Positions 3,991-6,243 of a DNA stretch of 6,243 nucleotides are shown here, piece by piece (positions within the stretch are counted from its first letter, which is position 1; the number at the start of each line of letters is the position of its first letter). The notes below the pieces were generated by a model that was not told the DNA's origin, ran no database searches, and saw only the letters and a program-made list of their open reading frames with translations. Position numbers and translations under genes: made by a program. Where the stretch lies: the NCBI GenBank assembly GCA_012735335.1, contig JAAYHO010000501.1, forward strand, positions 1-6,243, given 5' to 3'. This DNA is from Gammaproteobacteria bacterium (GTDB taxonomy: Bacteria; Pseudomonadota; Gammaproteobacteria; Pseudomonadales; Pseudomonadaceae).

Positions 3991-6243
3991 TCAGGGGTTG
4001 CTGGCGGACAGCTCGATATTGCCGTTACGCTGGCGCCGCTGCAGCAACTGGGTCAACAGTGGCGCCGGTACCGGCTTGCTGATCAGGTAGCCCTGTACTT
4101 CATCGCAGCCCTGGGTGCGCAGGAAGGCCAGTTGAGCGTCCTGCTCCACACCCTCGGCCACCACCTGCAGGTCCATGCTGTGGGCCATGGCGACGATGGC
4201 CCGTACGATCGCCGAATCCCGGGATTGTTCATCCAGCTCATTGATGAAGGCGCGGTCGATCTTCAGGCTGTGGATCGGGAAGTGCTTGAGATAGGCCAGC
4301 GAGGAGTAGCCGGTCCCGAAATCATCCACTGACAGCTTCACCCCCAGCTCCTCCAGGGCGGTCAGGTTGTCGGCTACCGTAGCGCTCTGCTCCAGCAGCA
4401 TGCTTTCGGTCAGCTCCAGTTCCAGCAGGTTGGCGGGCAGTCGGGTCTCGCGCAGGATGTCCGCCACCTCAACGGCAAACTGCGGCTGGCGCAGTTGCTG
4501 GACCGACATGTTCACCGCCACGCGCAGGGCGGTCGGGCCTTCGTGCAGCCACTGGCTGGCCTGCTGGCAGGCGATGCGCAGCACCAGGTTGCCCAGCGGC
4601 AGGATCAACCCGGTTTCCTCGGCAATGGCAATGAACTCCACCGGTGGCAGCATGCCCCGGGTCGGGTGTTGCCAGCGCACCAGCGCCTCGACACCGGTGA
4701 TCAGGTTGCTGGCCAGATGCAGCTTGGGCTGGTAGTGCACCAACAGCTGCTCCTCGGTAATCGCCTTGCGCAGCTCGTTCTCCAGATGCAGACGGTCAAC
4801 CTTGGGGCTGGGCAGGTCGGAGGAGTAGAACTTGTAGCAATTGCCGCCGCTCCCTTTGGCGTGCTGCATCGCCTGATTGGCGCGGTTGATCAGTTGCAGG
4901 CTGTTGCGCGCATTGTCCGGGAACCGGCTGATGCCGATGGAAGCGGAAATGATCAGCTCGTTGCCGCCCAGCACTATGGGTTCGGCCAGCTTGTGCAGCA
5001 GGCGCTCGGCCAGTTGCTCGGCCTGGGGTTGCAGCAGGCCCTGCTCTACTACCACGAACTCGTCGGCGGACAGGCGCGCGAGAATGTGAGCGTCCGGCAG
5101 AGCCTCCTTCAACCGGTCGGCTATCTCGCACAGCAGCGCATCGGCCTGGATATGGCCCAGGGTATCGTTGATGTACTTGAATCTGTCCAGATCGATATGC
5201 AGCAGGCTCAGGCTGTGTCCCTGGCTGCGCGCCGTAGCGGTAGCCTCATCCAGACTGTGGGTAAACAGGCTGCGGTTGGCCAGTTGGGTCAGCGGGTCAT
5301 GGTCGGAGAGGTAGCGCAGCTGTTCCTCGGTCTTGCGGCTGGTGGTCAGGTCGGCAAAGAAGCCGACGTAATGGGTGATTTCGTTATGCTCGTTGCGCAC
5401 TATTGCCAGTTGCAGCCACTGCGGGTAACGCTCGCCACTGCGCCGTTGCTCGATGACCTCACCTTCCCAGCGATCCTGACTGCGCAGGGCGGAGCGCATG
5501 CGGTTGTAGGTCTCCAGGGTTTCCGGGTCGCTGCTGCGGGTGAACAGCGGTTGACCGATCACGTCCCGTGCCGGGTAGCCGGTAATCACACTGAAGGCCT
5601 GGTTGACTGTCAGTATCCGGTGTTGCGGGTCGAGGATGAAGATGCCGTCGGAGGTGGCTTCGAATACCGTTCCGGCCAGGCGTTCCTGCTCATGCTGCTG
5701 CCGCCGTGCGGTGATATCCCGGCGTGTGCCCATCATGCGCAGGGCGCGGTTGTTATTGTCACGTTCGACAGCGCGGCCGTTGTCTTCTACCCACACCCAG
5801 TGCCCCTGCTCATGGCGCACCCGGTATTCGATGCAGTAGGGTGTGCCGTGCTTGAAGTGATTGATCAGCGCCTCGCGTACCCGCCCGGCGTCATCCGGAT
5901 GCACCAGCGGCGTGAGATCATCACGCATGGCCAATTGGTTGCCACTGAGGCCGAAGATTTCCTGCAGATGCGAGTGGTAGACCGCATCGGTGTTCAGGTT
6001 CCAGTCCCATAACCCCAGTGCGCTGGCCTCCAGCGCCATGCTCAGACGCACCTGGGTCTGCTGCAGTTCGGCGGTGCGCTGGGTTACCCGGTGCTCCAGC
6101 ACATCGTGGCTGTTGCGCAATTGCTGCTCGGCCTGGCGGCGGTGCTGGATCTCCCCGGTGAGCTGCACGTTGAGCGCTTCGGCCTGCTGGCGCGCCTCAT
6201 CCAGTCGGAACAACAGCGCCTGATTGCGCCGGCTGCTCTGCAG
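3991..6243 (-). CDS. PAS-PAS-GGDEF-EAL cyclic di-GMP protein, probable phosphodiesterase (N-terminus cut by window edge)
   Basis: The open frame runs off the right edge with no credible start. The TTG at 6213 sits within coiled-coil sequence and has no support as a start, so the N-terminus, possibly with a sensory or membrane domain, is missing. Numbering from the first codon in the window: a Gln/Glu/Arg-rich coiled coil (1-65), a PAS_3-like domain (about 67-180), a second PAS (about 187-303), a degenerate GGDEF domain (about 308-470) and an EAL domain (about 482-735). In the GGDEF domain, DHDPLT and DLDRFKYIND are kept, but the signature reads SADEF (392-396) and the RxxD inhibitory site is absent (PDAH). 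The EAL domain has its expected catalytic set: E519 of EAL, N578, E610 of ELTES, D640-D641 of DDFGTGYSSL, K661, E697 and Q717. It therefore probably hydrolyses cyclic di-GMP, with PAS and GGDEF modules as sensory or GTP-binding regulators. The input signal is unknown. The stop is 12 bases from the convergent zwf stop. Confidence 0.93.
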   Translation of the reverse strand: MQSSRRNQALLFRLDEARQQAEALNVQLTGEIQHRRQAEQQLRNSHDVLEHRVTQRTAELQQTQVRLSMALEASALGLWDWNLNTDAVYHSHLQEIFGLSGNQLAMRDDLTPLVHPDDAGRVREALINHFKHGTPYCIEYRVRHEQGHWVWVEDNGRAVERDNNNRALRMMGTRRDITARRQQHEQERLAGTVFEATSDGIFILDPQHRILTVNQAFSVITGYPARDVIGQPLFTRSSDPETLETYNRMRSALRSQDRWEGEVIEQRRSGERYPQWLQLAIVRNEHNEITHYVGFFADLTTSRKTEEQLRYLSDHDPLTQLANRSLFTHSLDEATATARSQGHSLSLLHIDLDRFKYINDTLGHIQADALLCEIADRLKEALPDAHILARLSADEFVVVEQGLLQPQAEQLAERLLHKLAEPIVLGGNELIISASIGISRFPDNARNSLQLINRANQAMQHAKGSGGNCYKFYSSDLPSPKVDRLHLENELRKAITEEQLLVHYQPKLHLASNLITGVEALVRWQHPTRGMLPPVEFIAIAEETGLILPLGNLVLRIACQQASQWLHEGPTALRVAVNMSVQQLRQPQFAVEVADILRETRLPANLLELELTESMLLEQSATVADNLTALEELGVKLSVDDFGTGYSSLAYLKHFPIHSLKIDRAFINELDEQSRDSAIVRAIVAMAHSMDLQVVAEGVEQDAQLAFLRTQGCDEVQGYLISKPVPAPLLTQLLQRRQRNGNIELSASNP

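Noticed and set aside
3979..3997. CCCC/GGGG pairing near the zwf stop as a bidirectional terminator
   Set aside because: Only four pairs form around a ten-base loop, with no T-run on either side, which is too weak to call.
4495..6012. Long plus-strand open frame (505 codons) opposite the GGDEF-EAL gene
   Set aside because: Its product shows no recognisable domain and is rich in Gln, Val, Gly and Leu, as expected for the antisense of a high-GC coding region. The opposite strand encodes complete PAS, GGDEF and EAL motifs.
6211..6213. TTG as the start of the GGDEF-EAL protein
   Set aside because: The frame stays open to the window edge through continuous coiled-coil-like sequence, and no ribosome binding site precedes the TTG. 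The true start is outside the window.

Overview
The window is dense, high-GC bacterial DNA with nearly every base in a gene. Protein relatedness (HexR-type RpiR regulator beside a zwf paralog, cytochrome-c-type NO reductase, PAS-GGDEF-EAL protein) points to a gammaproteobacterium of the Pseudomonas/Halopseudomonas kind. This is inferred from family resemblance, not from a database search.

Layout from left to right. (1) Bases 1-1149, minus strand: a compact nitric oxide reductase operon read right to left. It contains an unlisted 41-residue single-span membrane protein (1149-1024), a NorC-like cytochrome with an extra C-terminal haem domain (1010-156), and the first 45 codons of NorB (136 to the left edge). 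The gaps are only 13 and 19 bases. (2) Bases 1150-1253: a 104-base AT-richer spacer that presumably holds the nor promoter. I could not identify a convincing DNR/FNR or sigma-54 box in it. (3) Bases 1254-2421, minus strand: ppiC (parvulin prolyl isomerase) placed 13 bases after hexR (RpiR-family sugar-phosphate regulator). (4) Bases 2422-2514: the divergent hexR/zwf promoter region, with a perfect 7-3-7 palindrome of HexR-operator type. (5) Bases 2515-3978, plus strand: zwf, glucose-6-phosphate dehydrogenase, starting at a GTG behind a very strong ribosome binding site. (6) Bases 3991-6243, minus strand: a gene for a PAS-PAS-GGDEF-EAL protein that runs off the right edge. It is convergent with zwf and 12 bases away from it.

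Functionally, HexR probably represses zwf and itself through the shared operator, with release by a sugar phosphate such as KDPG (known for the family). This ties entry into the Entner-Doudoroff/pentose-phosphate routes and NADPH supply to carbon status. No pgl or eda follows zwf, unlike the classical Pseudomonas zwf-pgl-eda operon, so this may be a secondary zwf locus. The nor operon detoxifies or respires NO to N2O at the cytoplasmic membrane. The right-hand protein probably degrades cyclic di-GMP: its EAL residues are intact and its GGDEF motif is degenerate (SADEF).

No tRNA, rRNA, CRISPR array, insertion sequence or long repeat was seen. The best candidates for something undescribed are the small membrane protein leading the nor operon and the dihaem NorC.
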